Shown here: piece by piece, positions 43,424 through 53,944 of the stretch
Position numbering within the stretch: position 1 is the stretch's first letter
Layout of the letters: every line of letters begins with the position of its first letter
Assembly (NCBI GenBank): GCA_030340625.1
Contig: JAOPHQ010002303.1
Location: 153,445-217,444 of the forward strand
Length of the DNA stretch: 64,000 nucleotides
From: Merluccius polli
Lineage: Eukaryota; Chordata; Actinopteri; Gadiformes; Merlucciidae
Reading direction: 5' to 3'
Position numbers and translations under genes: made by a program
Notes under the pieces: model-generated
The model's input: the letters and a program-made list of their open reading frames with translations, nothing else
The model's database searches: none
Told to the model about the DNA's origin: nothing

Positions 43424-46400
43424 GTTTTGATTTTGTATCCATGCAGAGGAACTGTAAACCAGCATGGCTACCACCTGGCCCAAGCCATGCGCTTCGCTGT
43501 GGAGGAGATCAACCGCCGCTCGGGGCCGCGGCGCCCACTCCTCCCGGGCGTCCGGCTGGGCTACCGGCTGTACGACGTCTGCTCCCTGCAGGCCAGCATC
43601 CTGGCAACCATTGATGTCCTGCGAGACCAGGAGCAGGGAGACCAGCGAGCCTCCCCCCCGCCGGGCCAGGACACCGTGGCCGTCATCGGGCCGGACAGCA
43701 GCAGCAAGACCATGGCCCTCGCCGTGCTGACGGGAGCCTACCTGGTACCTCAGGTAACCTCGTGGTTTTCATTAGGAAAATGAAAGTCACACAGCATTTT
43801 AATGGTGGTGAGTGTGGGAACGATTGAGACATGGAGGTTTGTGATAAGGAACGAAAGGTTCTCATGTAAACTCTGGGTGACAAGTGTAACCGTCGTTCTT
43901 TGAAACGTATCATAGGACAATCAAACCTCTGCAACTCATATTTCAATGTGGTCTCAAGTGGGTGTGGTCCTTTTACATACCTTGTTTTGTATACATCTCA
44001 ATCAATCATCCCAGATGGCTTCCCCATTGCGTGTGTCTGTGCTCGTCCTCTCATCCTTAGATCTCCTATGAATCCTCTAACGAAAGGCTGAGCAACAAGA
44101 AGGTCTACCCGTCCTTTTTTCGCACCATTCCCAGCGACAAGATCCAGGTGGCCGCTCTGATCCAGCTCCTGGTGCGCTTCAGGTGGACCTGGATCGCCCT
44201 CCTGGGCAGCGACAACGCCTACGGGCTCCAGGGGATGCAGAGCCTGTCCCAGCAGGCTGCCTACCACGACATCTGCATCGCCTACCAAGCCGTGCTTCCC
44301 AAACGCACGGCCACCAACGCCCAAACCCTGAGGGACATGGTGGACCGCATCCTGAAGACCAACGTCGAAACCGTTGTCCTGTTCTCCAGCAAGTCCAGAG
44401 TCAAGGGCTTCTTCCCGATCGTGGTGGAGCGCAACGTGACGGGGAAGGTCTGGCTGGGCACCGAGGACTGGGTCCCCGCGGCACTCATCGCGGAGATCCC
44501 CGGCGTCAGCACCATCGGCACCGTCCTGGGGGTGTCTGTGAAGTACGACGCTATTCCCGGCTTCGGGGAGTTTGAGCGGAAAATGTCCAAAAGCGCCGAC
44601 ACCGGTGATTTCTCCGAGGTTCCCAGCAGTCCCATCGGCGAGTGTCTCCAGACCTCAGACATGTACGACCTGGCAGCCGGTCAGCATCCGCTGGACACCT
44701 ACGACATGGCGTCGTCCTACAACGTGTACAGAGCGGTGTACGCCGTGGCCCACGCGCTGCGCCGCACGCTGGGCTGCGACGGGGGAGCCTGCAGGATGAG
44801 ACAGGTTCATCCCTGGCAGGTGAGACGTGTTCCTCCCTGGCAGGTGAGACGTGTTCATCCCTGGCAGGTGAGACGTGTTCATCCCTGGCAGGTGAGACGT
44901 GTTCCTCCCTGGCAGGTGAGACGTGTTCCTCCCTGGCAGGTGAGACGTGTTCATCCCTGGCAGGTGAGACGTGTTCATCCCTGGCAGGTGAGACGTGTTC
45001 ATCCCTGGCAGGTGAGACGTGTTCCTCCCTGGCAGGTGAGACGTGTTCATCCCTGGCAGGTGAGATGTGTTCATCCCTGGCAGGTGAGACGTGTTCATCC
45101 CTGGCAGGTGAGACGTGTTCCTCCCTGGCAGGTGAGACGTGTTCCTCCCTGGCAGGTGAGACGTGTTCATCCCTGGCAGGTGAGACGTGTTCATCCCTGG
45201 CAGGTGAGACGTGTTCATCCCTGGCAGGTGAGACGTGTTCATCCCTGGCAGGTGAGACGTGTTCCTCCCTGGCAGGTGAGACGTGTTCATCCCTGGCAGG
45301 TGAGACGTGTTCATCCCTGGCAGGTGAGACGTGTTCATCCCTGGCAGGTGAGACGTGTTCATCCCTGGCAGGTGAGACGTGTTCCTCCCTGGCAGGTGAG
45401 ACGTGTTCATCCCTGGCAGGTGAGACGTGTTCCTCCCTGGCAGGTGAGACGTGTTCATCCCTGGCAGGTGAGACGTGTTCCTCCCTGGCAGGTGAGACGT
45501 GTTCATCCCTGGCAGGTGAGACGTGTTCCTCCCTGGCAGGTGAGACGTGTTCATCCTGGCAGGTGAGACGTGTTCCTCCCTGGCAGGTGAGACGTGTTCC
45601 TCCCTGGCAGGTGAGACGTGTTCATCCTGGCAGGTGAGACGTGTTCCTCCCTGGCAGGTGAGACGTGTTCATCCCTGGCAGGTGAGACGTGTTCATCCCT
45701 GGCAGGTGAGACGTGTTCATCCCTGGCAGGTGAGACGTGTTCATCCTGGCAGGTGAGACGTGTTCATCCTGGCAGGTGAGACGTGTTCCTCCCTGGCAGG
45801 TAAGACGTGTTCATCCCTGGCAGGTGAGACGTGTTCATCCCTGGCAGGTGAGACGTGTTCATCCCTGGCAGGTGAGACGTGTTCATCCTGGCAGGTGAGA
45901 CGTGTTCATCCTGGCAGGTGAGACGTGTTCCTCCCTGGCAGGTGAGACGTGTTCATCCCTGGCAGGTGAGACGTGTTCATCCCTGGCAGGTGAGACGTGT
46001 TCCTCCCTGGCAGGTGAGACGTGTTCATCCCTGGCAGGTGAGACGTGTTCATCCTGGCAGGTGAGACGTGTTCATCCCTGGCAGGTGAGACGTGTTCCTC
46101 CCTGGCAGGTGAGACGTGTTCCTCCCTGGCAGGTGAGACGTGTTCCTCCCTGGCAGGTGAGACGTGTTCATCCCTGGCAGGTGAGACGTGTTCATCCCTG
46201 GCAGGTGAGACGTGTTCATCCCTGGCAGGTGAGACGTGTTCATCCCTGGCAGGTGAGACGTGTTCATCCCTGGCAGGTGACACATGTTCATCCCTGGCAG
46301 GTGAGACGTGTTCATCCCTGGCAGGTGAGACGTGTTCATCCCTGCCAGGTGAGGTCCAGCACACCTGTCTAGAACGGTCCGAGTGTGTATTGGAGAGGAT

Positions 46401-47633
46401 GTTTATGATTTGCATCTGTGGTCCATGTGCAGTTTTATTACTTCGTACTACTAAGTGAGTGTTGATTTTCCCTTTCCCTCAATGTTATTGTACTTTTGTA
46501 ATGTAAAGCACTTTGTAACTTCTTTCTTTGCAAAAGTGCTATATAAATAAAGCTTACTTACTTACTAATTACTACTTACTTACTTACTTACTTATTTACT
46601 ATGTGATGAAAACCTGATGGGTGACTTGTAAGTAAAACCTAATACCAAATACACACTTATGTGCTTAAATGGCCCATATTTTACCACCAGTTGAGATGAC
46701 AAAGCCGTGAGGGGCCCTCACAAGCCCTGCAGTGACATCACAAGTGGGAGTGTCCACCCAGATGTATGATAGATTGATCAGCATACTAGTTGGTACAGTC
46801 CACTGGGTAGTAGACTGATCTAGTCATCATACATCTGGGTGGACATGCCCACTGGTGATGTCACTAGAGGGTAGATTTAAAAAAAATGTCTGGTAATCAC
46901 ACTCACACCTGGTGGTAAATAGGGGCCCTTCAATACTAGGCTGTATCAGCGTGTTCATCCTTCACCTTTTCTCATCCCAATCAGCTCCTGCCGTGGCTCA
47001 GGAAAGTGCAGTTCACTGTGGGGAACTCATCCATGTACTTTGATGAGAACGGAGACCCGCCCACAGGATATGACATCGTGGCCTGGATTTGGAGAGGAAA
47101 TAATTGGACCATCAGAAAAGTGGGCTCCTATACCCCTCTTCCCAGCACACTGACCCTGGACACCTCTCGGATCGAGTGGTCGCACCCTGGGGACCCCGGA
47201 TCAGTAAGGGTGGATGGAGAGGTGTTATGTTATATAACAGGATTTGATCTTCATTCAGTAGTTCCCAGAATTTGTTTTGCCTGTGTGCATCTTCTCCCAC
47301 ACACATTGTTTTAACCCAATGAACATCTGCTGTGTAATATCCATGTCCCAGGGAACGTATATGAGTAGTGATTTATTTATAGTCGTGGCTATTAATTATT
47401 GAGATTCTGTTCCTATGCACCTTTCAAACCTTTAAAAACATTTTTTTAATAAAAATGTGTTATCAAATATCAGCCATCTCAGCGTCAGTATGAATATCAG
47501 GCGACCCTGAGGTTGAGAAACACGGCTATAAAGTTACGTCAGGTAACGCCATACAGAGGAGGCCAGACTACTGTTTGTTGTGTGAGGTGAAATTGAGAAT
47601 GAGGTTCATTATTTGTTCTGCTGTGTATATATA

Positions 47634-47726
<93 letters not shown>

Positions 47727-49209
47727 CCCGCAGGTTCCTCTGTCCATCTGCTCTCCTGACTGTGACTTCGGCCACCGGAGGCTGCAGACAGGACAGCACA
47801 AGTGCTGCTTTGACTGCCTGGCCTGTCCCGCCGCCACGTTCCTCAACAAAACTGGTAAAAACAAGTAGCATACAGGTAGTATAACGAGTAGAGATTATAC
47901 TGCACATACTCTAATGTGGAACAAGAGATGCCATTAGTTAATGATGTAAAAAAACGTTTGGACAGATTGAGACAATGTTGTAATAATGCACTAATAATGC
48001 GTGCATGCATGTGTTTCACCAGCAGAGGGCGCCATTACAGTGCGCCATACACCTTATTAAAGGTCAATGCGGTGTATTGGTCTCTAGTGGATGTATATTT
48101 TTTTTGAAACGCCTTATTACGGTGTTTTGATGATTATTATTTTAAGAATGTAATAGTTTTCAGCATGGTTTATATTTTTAAAGCTAAAAACATTGTGAGA
48201 CACCCCCACAACACCCACTATACCCCAGCCTGACTGGCTTACTGTAACTTGGACTCCATCTTTGTCTTTCTTCATCCCAGGAGCCACCAGTTGCCAGCCC
48301 TGTCCTGAGGAGGAGTGGGCCCCCCCGAAGAGCGAAGCGTGTCTGAGAAGGACCGTGTTGTTCCTGGCCTGGGACGCGCCCCTCTCCATCGCTCTGCTCC
48401 TGCTGCTGGCCGCCACGCTCCTCCTGACCACGGCCTCCTCCGTCGTCCTGCTGCTCCACCTCAGCACCCCCGTGGTCAAGTCGGCGGGCGGCCGCACCTG
48501 CCTGCTGATGCTGGCGGCGCTGACGGCGGCGGCGGCCAGCGCTTTGTGCCACTTCGGCCCGCCCACCCGGCCGGGCTGCCTCCTCAAGCGGCCGCTGTTT
48601 GTGGTCAGCTTCGCCGTGTGCCTGGCCTGCGTCACCGTCCGCGCCTTCCAGGTCGTCTGCATCTTCAAGCTGTCGTCGCGGCTGCCCAGGGCCTACGACA
48701 CCTGGGCCAAGAACCGCGGCCCAGAATGCACCATTCTGCTGCTGTCCGGCACGGCGCTGGGCGTCTCCCTGCTCCGCGTGGCGGCGGACCCCCCCAGGCC
48801 CGCCGCCGACCTCCGCTTCTACCCCGACCACGTGGTGCTGGAGTGCAGCAACACGCTGTCGCCGGGCGCCTCGGCGGAGCTGGCCGGCGCCGCGCTGCTC
48901 AGCGGCCTGTGCTTCTCCCTCAGCTACATGGGCAAGGACCTGCCGGCCAACTACAACGAGGCCAAGTGCGTGGCGTTCAGCCTGGTGGTGTGCATGGTCA
49001 GCTGGATCGGCTACTTCACGCTCCACCTCGTCAGCCGCGACCCCTTCACCATGGCGGTCAACGTGTTCGCCATCCTGTCCAGCGTGCTGGGGGTCTTCGG
49101 CGGCTACTTCCTGCCCAAGGTCTACATCATCCTCCTCAGGCCGCAGATGAACACGTCCGCACACTTCCAAAACTGCATCCAGATGTACACCATGAATAAG
49201 CAGCAGTGA
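42959..49209 (+). CDS. Type 1 taste receptor (family C GPCR), six exons
   Basis: Predicted join: 42959-43143, 43447-43753, 44061-44819, 46985-47203, 47734-47854, 48281-49209 (2520 nt, 839 residues), the usual T1R exon number and length. It has a signal peptide, then GDYYISGFFPLH, HGYHLAQAMRFAVEEIN, VAVIGPDSSSKT and TWIALLGSDNAYG of the Venus-flytrap domain (to about 490). A nine-Cys linker follows (CSPDCDFG, CCFDCLACP, CQPCPEEEWAP), then seven membrane helices with NYNEAKCVAFS and GYFLPKVYIIL. T1R proteins heterodimerise on taste cells to sense amino acids or sugars. The exon 3 end VHPWQ and exon 4 start LLPWLRKVQF match the conserved PWQ/LL boundary of the family. I cannot decide between T1R1, T1R2 and T1R3. 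Exon 6 is very GC-rich. The exon 3 donor is amplified into a minisatellite (next entry), which may disturb splicing. Confidence 0.87.
43319..43420. repeat. (CT)n-rich tract in taste-receptor intron 1
   Basis: Imperfect CT dinucleotide run about 27 bases upstream of the exon 2 acceptor (ATGCAG at 43441-43446); it probably serves as an extended polypyrimidine tract. Confidence 0.85.
44805..46355 (+). repeat. 24-bp minisatellite made of repeated exon 3 splice donors (about 64 copies)
   Basis: Each unit is the last 15 bases of exon 3 (GTTCATCCCTGGCAG, encoding VHPWQ) plus the first 9 intronic bases (GTGAGACGT). Every unit therefore recreates CAG|GTGAGA, a consensus 5' splice site. CAT/CCT variants (VHPWQ/VPPWQ) alternate in blocks. 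The first 31 potential donors, 44819 to 45539 at exact 24-base steps, keep the frame. The first 23-base unit follows, and seven such shortened units (about 45551, 45624, 45741, 45764, 45885, 45908, 46049) shift it. One unit near 45800 has GTAAGA. The last unit decays to CCTGCCAG|GTGAGG at 46350. Confidence 0.95.
46480..46600 (+). mobile_element. L2-type LINE 3' end with TTAC microsatellite
   Basis: AAAGCACTTTGTAACTTC, then GTGCTATATAAATAAAGCTT and (ACTT)n, the standard 3' end of L2-like LINEs. It lies in taste-receptor intron 3. Confidence 0.7.
46666..46931. mobile_element. Fold-back MITE in taste-receptor intron 3
   Basis: Outer ends GGCCCATATTTTACCACCAG and CTGGTGGTAAATAGGGGCCC are inverted. 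Inner arms 46732-46770 and 46827-46864 (AGTGACATCAC...ATGTATGAT) pair with few mismatches. The target duplication is not clear, so the superfamily is undecided. Confidence 0.7.
47635..47724. repeat. (GT)n directly upstream of taste-receptor exon 5
   Basis: About 43 GT repeats end only nine bases before the exon 5 acceptor (TTCCCGCAG, 47725-47733), replacing most of the normal polypyrimidine tract. Confidence 0.95.
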
Positions 49210-49289
49210 GTCCCCTGACGTCTGCAAACAACAGTAGTACATCCCAAACACAACATTAACAGCATAGTTATAATAAAACAGTTCATTAC

Positions 49290-49440
49290 AATGGGGGCAG
49301 GATGGTCTAGCGGGGAGGACTAGAGCCAAATGGGTCTGGGTTTCGAACCTGCAGGACTCCTTGAGCAAGATGCTTTATCCCTACCTGCTCCTTCATGATA
49401 TCTGATTTCACTGTAAGTCTCTCATGGATAAAAATGTCAA
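49290..49440 (+). mobile_element. tRNA-derived SINE downstream of the taste receptor
   Basis: TGGTCTAGCGGGGAGGA (A-box-like) and GGGTTTCGAACCTGC (B-box-like) form a tRNA-related head, with a body like the SINE at 25780 (CCCTACCTGCTCC). It is not a tRNA gene: no cloverleaf closes. Confidence 0.7.
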
Positions 49441-49636
49441 AATAATGCTGAAATGACTAAATAGTAAAAAGTACAGTGGCAGTTAAAACCTCTGAAGGAC
49501 ACATCTCTTCAAACATTATTTTGTAGGAACTTTTACAGGAACATTATTCTTGCCATTATTGTAATACCTCCTCCCTTATCTAATAAACGTGGAATTGGCC
49601 TATTATTTCTGCTGTTGTCTGAGTTTGTATACATAT

Positions 49637-49685
<49 letters not shown>

Positions 49686-50590
49686 AACCACAGTCCTTGT
49701 GTGTGGTTGGTGTGTTTCTCGTGGGGTGGGGGGGGGGTGAAGGATTGTGTTGTGGAGGTCAACAGGTCAACCCAGCTGACCAGTCAATGTGTGAGTAGAC
49801 TCCTTGCTTGACTTTCCCACAGTCTCTTCAGTCTAATACCCTTAGCAAACAATGCAAGCGTGCCATTGGCCGGCAGGATGGTTGACTGAGTTTCGTAGCG
49901 ATCGCCCATAGACTCACGGCGACGGCCAATGAGAAGCGGCCAGCGTTTGTATGAGGCTTTGTGTGTTGGGTTTCGACGACACGCCGTGTATTTGTCACAC
50001 AGAATTAGCAAAAAAACAAAACAGATATTTAAAAAAGTTACATTTTCTAGACCTGACTTGTGATATCCCGTTTGTATCCCATGATTTCTGCAGTGGAAAA
50101 TAGTATAAATAATACCATCAATTCAAAATAAATAAATGCAATAGAAATTGCAGTGATATTTAAATGAGGGAAATGTTGATTCTATAATAAATGCTGTATT
50201 TGTAATAAAGGGTTTCCTTATCTGAGTTCACCTCTCAGCAGGTTTTATGCTTCCTGTGCTGCAGCTCATCTTAATGGAAGTCAAACAGAAATGATTTCCC
50301 TCCCAGGAACCACCTGATCCCCTCATTCAGACCTCCCCCGGGTCCCACCCTCATTCAGGCTCTGGAGCGCCGGTTCAAGTGGCTGAGAGAGATAAGGATG
50401 TAGGATCTGATCAGACCTGTCACCTCCATCTGATCCCCACCTGATGAATGACCACCGTGACGGTGCTTCTGGTTTTATCTGTGCCGCTCAGCTTGTGACC
50501 ACCAGTTCACCACAGAGAGAGGGAGAGGGACAGAGAGAGAGATATGGATCTGCTCATCTTGATTGCGGTGTTTGTGGTCCCTCTGGTCTC
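49441..50590. other. Intergenic with (CA)n, no gene recognised
   Basis: (CA)n at 49638-49684, then AT-rich and her-gene 5' flank sequence. No exon seen. Confidence 0.5.
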
Positions 50591-50597
50591 CCCTGAG

Positions 50598-50605
50598 TGT
50601 GGGAA
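50598..50605 (+). promoter_or_regulatory. CSL/RBPJ site TGTGGGAA of her15-like copy 1
   Basis: TGAGTGTGGGAA matches the Notch effector CSL consensus. It lies about 75 bases upstream of the TATA box and is conserved in the inverted copy (54717-54724), with the preceding TGAG also shared. HES5-type genes are classic direct Notch targets. Confidence 0.6.
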
Positions 50606-50631
50606 CGAAAGCCGGACTAGAGACACATGGG

Positions 50632-50651
50632 GGGGGGGGGGGGGGGGGGGG
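50632..50651. repeat. Poly-G tract in the her15-like promoter
   Basis: About 20 G residues between the CSL site and the TATA box. The inverted paralogue lacks it. Confidence 0.9.
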
Positions 50652-50672
50652 TAATATGCTAATTCCCCATCC

Positions 50673-50679
50673 TATAAAG
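50673..50679 (+). promoter_or_regulatory. TATA box of her15-like copy 1
   Basis: CCTATAAAG lies about 75 bases upstream of the start codon; the same CCTATAAAG precedes the inverted copy. Confidence 0.7.
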
Positions 50680-50747
50680 AGAGGAGGTGAGAGCATCCGT
50701 CCTCAGCACTCAGACCTAGAAGGAGCCGCCCAGCCACAGCACCAGCC

Positions 50748-51432
50748 ATGGCCCCCTGCTTCAGCTACACCTCAGTACACCACAGCCGCTCACCTGGGAA
50801 AGACAACCTCCGAGTAAGTAGTGGCCTTCAGGCAGCACATCTTCTGCTGAATCTAGGACTAGATGTATAGTATTGTGTGGTGTTGTGTGGTACCTACAAC
50901 CACCAGCTCACCTCCACCTCTTCTCTCTCTCTCTCAGCAGTTGAGGAAGCCCAGAGTGGAGAAGATGCGACGGGACCGCATCAACACCTGCATCGAGCAG
51001 CTCAAGTCCCTCCTGGAGAAGGAGCTCCACCGGCAGGAGCCCAACGCCAAGCTGGAGAAGGCTGACGTCCTGGAGATGACCGTCAGCTACCTGCGGCAGC
51101 GGCTGCTGCTGCCGCCGGCGCCCGGAGGCCCAGGGGAGCCCAGCCACAGGGAGCCCAGCCTGCAGGGCTTCGCTCAGGGCCACAGGGACCTCCTCTCCTC
51201 GGTGGGACCCGGCAGAGAGACCTCCGTCTGCGCCGCTCCTTCTCCTCCTCCTCCTCCGTCTCTCCTTGTTCTCCGGCACCAGGAGCACCAGGGGGGACTT
51301 CTCCTGGCGCAGAGAGACTTCACCTCCTCCTCCTCCTCCTCCTCCTCCTCCTCCTCCTCCTCCTCCTCCTCCTCCTCCTCCTCCAGCCACAGACCCACCG
51401 GCAGCAAGTCTCTGGTCTGGAGGCCCTGGTAG
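50748..51432 (+). CDS. her15: HES5-family bHLH-Orange repressor, her15-like copy 1
   Basis: Join 50748-50813, 50938-51432 (561 nt, 186 residues). Exon 1 gives MAPCFSYTSVHHSRSPGKDN. Exon 2 opens with the bHLH: LRKPRVEKMRRDRIN (basic region with the HES Pro), CIEQLKSLLEKEL, then KLEKADVLEMTVSYLRQ. A weak Orange-like region follows (LQGFAQGHRDLLSSV), then a poly-Ser run of about 24 residues (roughly 148-171) from a TCC repeat. The C terminus is WRPW, which recruits Groucho/TLE. It acts as a nuclear transcriptional repressor downstream of Notch in neural progenitors and somites (family knowledge). The acceptor is NAGNAG (CAGCAG), so one Gln is optional. Nearly identical to the convergent gene at 54602-53945. 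The her15 assignment rests on remembered resemblance; 'hes5-like' is certain. Confidence 0.88.
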
Positions 51433-51767
51433 TAGAGACGGTCTACCGCAGTAGAACCGGACCCACCACCCTGAGGAGGGTTTCTCTCTTAGTGGGGGAG
51501 GAGACCTGCGTGTCCAGACCCCTCTCCTCCTCCATGGTGGGTTCCTCTATGGTTCCATCATGTTGATGGAGAACAGTAGCAATCGTGTTGAATGGTGAGG
51601 CTCCTGTTAGGACTCCGGTCTCTGGCGTCGCCTCGCCTTGTAGGAAATACGTATTTCCCTTCGGAGGTCCTTCCCTGAGCGTTTATCAGGAAGTCCTCTC
51701 TGTATCCTCCATGAGACTACAGTATGTATTGGGTGTTTTAACCTCAGGAATAATTTTAAGTTACACC

Positions 51768-51950
51768 ATGGTCTGGGTGAATACTGGATTCTGATTGGCT
51801 GGAGGGTGTAGGGTAAAAAGTGTTAAACCATGGTCTGGGTGAATACTGGATTCTGATTGGCTGGAGGGTGTAGGTTAAAAAGTGTTATACCATGGTCTGG
51901 GTGAATACTGGATTCTGATTGGCTGGAGGGTGGAGGTTAAAAAGTGTTAA
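51768..51950. repeat. Three tandem copies of a 61-bp unit
   Basis: Units beginning ACCATGGTCTGGGTGAATAC and containing TTCTGATTGGCTGGAGGG repeat three times at about 61-base spacing. The last merges into sequence shared with 410-560 (reverse complement). Confidence 0.85.
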
Positions 51951-52300
51951 CGTACACCTAGGAAAGACGTTGGCGCTATGGAGACGCTATGGCCACGTTG
52001 CTTGGCAACGCCTGCATACGGGAGATATTAAATAGTCCGCTCGACTTGTAAAAATAAAATAAAAAACTCACGATTTTAACTCTGAAACACATTAAAGTAT
52101 TATTAATTGATTAAATATTTCTTTATTTCGTAAGTGACCATGGTATAAGCGGGATAATAATGCCCGACGAGGTGTCCATTTCGCGGAGGCGTGAACCGTC
52201 CTCTGCTTCGCGTCGGACGGTTCACGCCTCCGCGTCGTCCATTAATTCCTGTTAACGGACACCTCGTCGGGCATTATCCCTTAATAATGTACAACTGTGA
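51780..52300 (-). mobile_element. Dispersed repeat shared with the hAT element at the window start
   Basis: Positions 51880-52045 match the reverse complement of about 410-560 closely (GACGCTATGGCCACGTTGCT, then TGGCAACGCC and the ATACGGGAGATATTAAATA run). Further on lies a nested palindrome. Boundaries are not resolved. Confidence 0.6.
52151..52280. repeat. Nested palindrome
   Basis: Outer arms 52151-52177 and 52257-52280 (ATGCCCGACGAGGTGTCC and its mirror) enclose inner perfect 20-bp arms 52182-52201 and 52215-52234 (CGCGGAGGCGTGAACCGTCC). It can form a two-stage stem. Confidence 0.9.
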
Positions 52301-53414
52301 AGCTTTATGCTACATAAGAACGACATTGTATTCAAGCATCCATAGTCCTTGTTTAGGACCATAGGACCTTTTTTGCCCAAATGTATGTCGTATTAATGCT
52401 GTCGTTGCTATGCTAATAAGTTGCTAGGCAACATCAGTGTATGTTAAGTTGTATCTCAGGTTAAGAGGTGAGTGAGTGTCCATGTGGGGACAGATCTGCC
52501 TCTCATGGAGGCGCAAAGTGTTTGACAGACGTCAACAGACGTAGTTTGCTGCTGCAGCAGAAGTAGCTTGAGGAGTTTGACTCAGGTTTGTGTGTAAGTC
52601 TTGGTTTTATTCAGTACTGTGTATTGTTGGTGTTTGTGTGTGATATTCACTGCTATGGCCATATACTGTATGATTCAACGTTTTGAGAAATAAAGTAATG
52701 TCTAAAATATTATTCTGTGTATTCTGACTCATCCTTTCCCATCCGTTGGCCAACGCCGGTTGGACCCCTACAACAAACTGGAGCCCCAGCCCGCAGGTCC
52801 GGCCCACTGGCCTGATGTTGGGGCGCCAGCAAGTATACCTTCACATAAGGGGAGGGGAAAAAACAAACTTAAGTATCAACTTTTTTTTTTTTTACAATTA
52901 GTTTTCATTATTTTTTAATGCCTAAATTGATTGATGTAAAAAGCAAGTGATGTCATCAGTGTTCATGTGAGTACTGCTGATGCTCCGACCCTAACTGTGT
53001 TTTGATTGGTTGTAATGGTTGCAGCTTCCTGGACCTGGGATCACATGACCTAACCTCAGCCTATAAAGCCAAGGTAGGCTCAGGACAAACTAGTTTAAAA
53101 GAAAATCTGAAAGTCCAAATAGACAAACTCTTTATACCGGCCCTAGAAGGCATTGTTCAGAAAGTCGTTTTTTTCTCAAATCTAAAAATACTTGCTTGCT
53201 AGTACTGGGATTGCTGATATAAAATTAGTAAATTCCAGTTTCATAATGGGACCATTTTCAACCTCAAAGCTGAGTGGTGGAGTCGTATGTGTTTTTAGTG
53301 ATTGTATCTTTATTGGTAATTGTCATACAAAAGTACATTTGAGGTTTAAGAGCGTAAACGTGATTAACACACACACAGTAAACAATTCATAACAAGAGGA
53401 ATGCATGAACATTA

Positions 53415-53453
<39 letters not shown>

Positions 53454-53822
53454 CTTATCTAAAGATGTTACCATCAATAAAACACAGGAATAGGAACATA
53501 AGCATTCAAAGCATACGAGAAATATTCTCCAAACCACACCGCTCCTAGCGATACGTCATGATAACCATACACACTGCAACATCGACAGACTTCAACTCCA
53601 CTGGAGTAATCCTCATTAAACGCTCCCGACGCTCCGCACAGAAAGATCTCCACTTATAATATAATAAAAGTACCAGTTCTTCGACGCAAATAAGAAGCTC
53701 CACTATTTCAGCTCAAAGCCGGAGAACCTTCCAGAAAATATAAAAGTCAGCCTTAAACTTTTAACAACAAAAATTGCTACTTGGGGTCCATCAATGTGAT
53801 GATAACGTGATAAGAGTCATCT
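52301..53822. other. Spacer between convergent her15-like genes, no gene recognised
   Basis: AT-rich sequence with a (CA)n at 53417-53450. No splice-supported exon found. Confidence 0.5.

Positions 53823-53861
<39 letters not shown>
53823..53861. repeat. Poly-G tract of about 39 residues
   Basis: The longest homopolymer in the window. It lies about 20 bases from the point where the her15-like inverted duplication loses similarity (about 53880). Confidence 0.9.
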
Positions 53862-53863
<2 letters not shown>

Positions 53864-53944
53864 GGGGGAACGTACGCAGACCCCACTAAGAGAGACCCCT
53901 CCTCAGGGTGGTGGGTCCGGTTCTACTGCTGTAGACCGTCTCTA

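Noticed and set aside
44655..45554. Minus-strand 299-codon frame over the taste-receptor array (NTSHLPG repeats)
   Set aside because: Antisense shadow of exon 3 and of a 24-base repeat; the plus strand carries the family-conserved protein.
48184..49368. 394-codon minus-strand frame opposite taste-receptor exon 6
   Set aside because: GC-rich coding sequence leaves the antisense frame open; the plus frame encodes a clear seven-helix GPCR domain.
49290..49370. tRNA gene
   Set aside because: A- and B-box words are present but no cloverleaf or anticodon stem closes; it is the head of a SINE.
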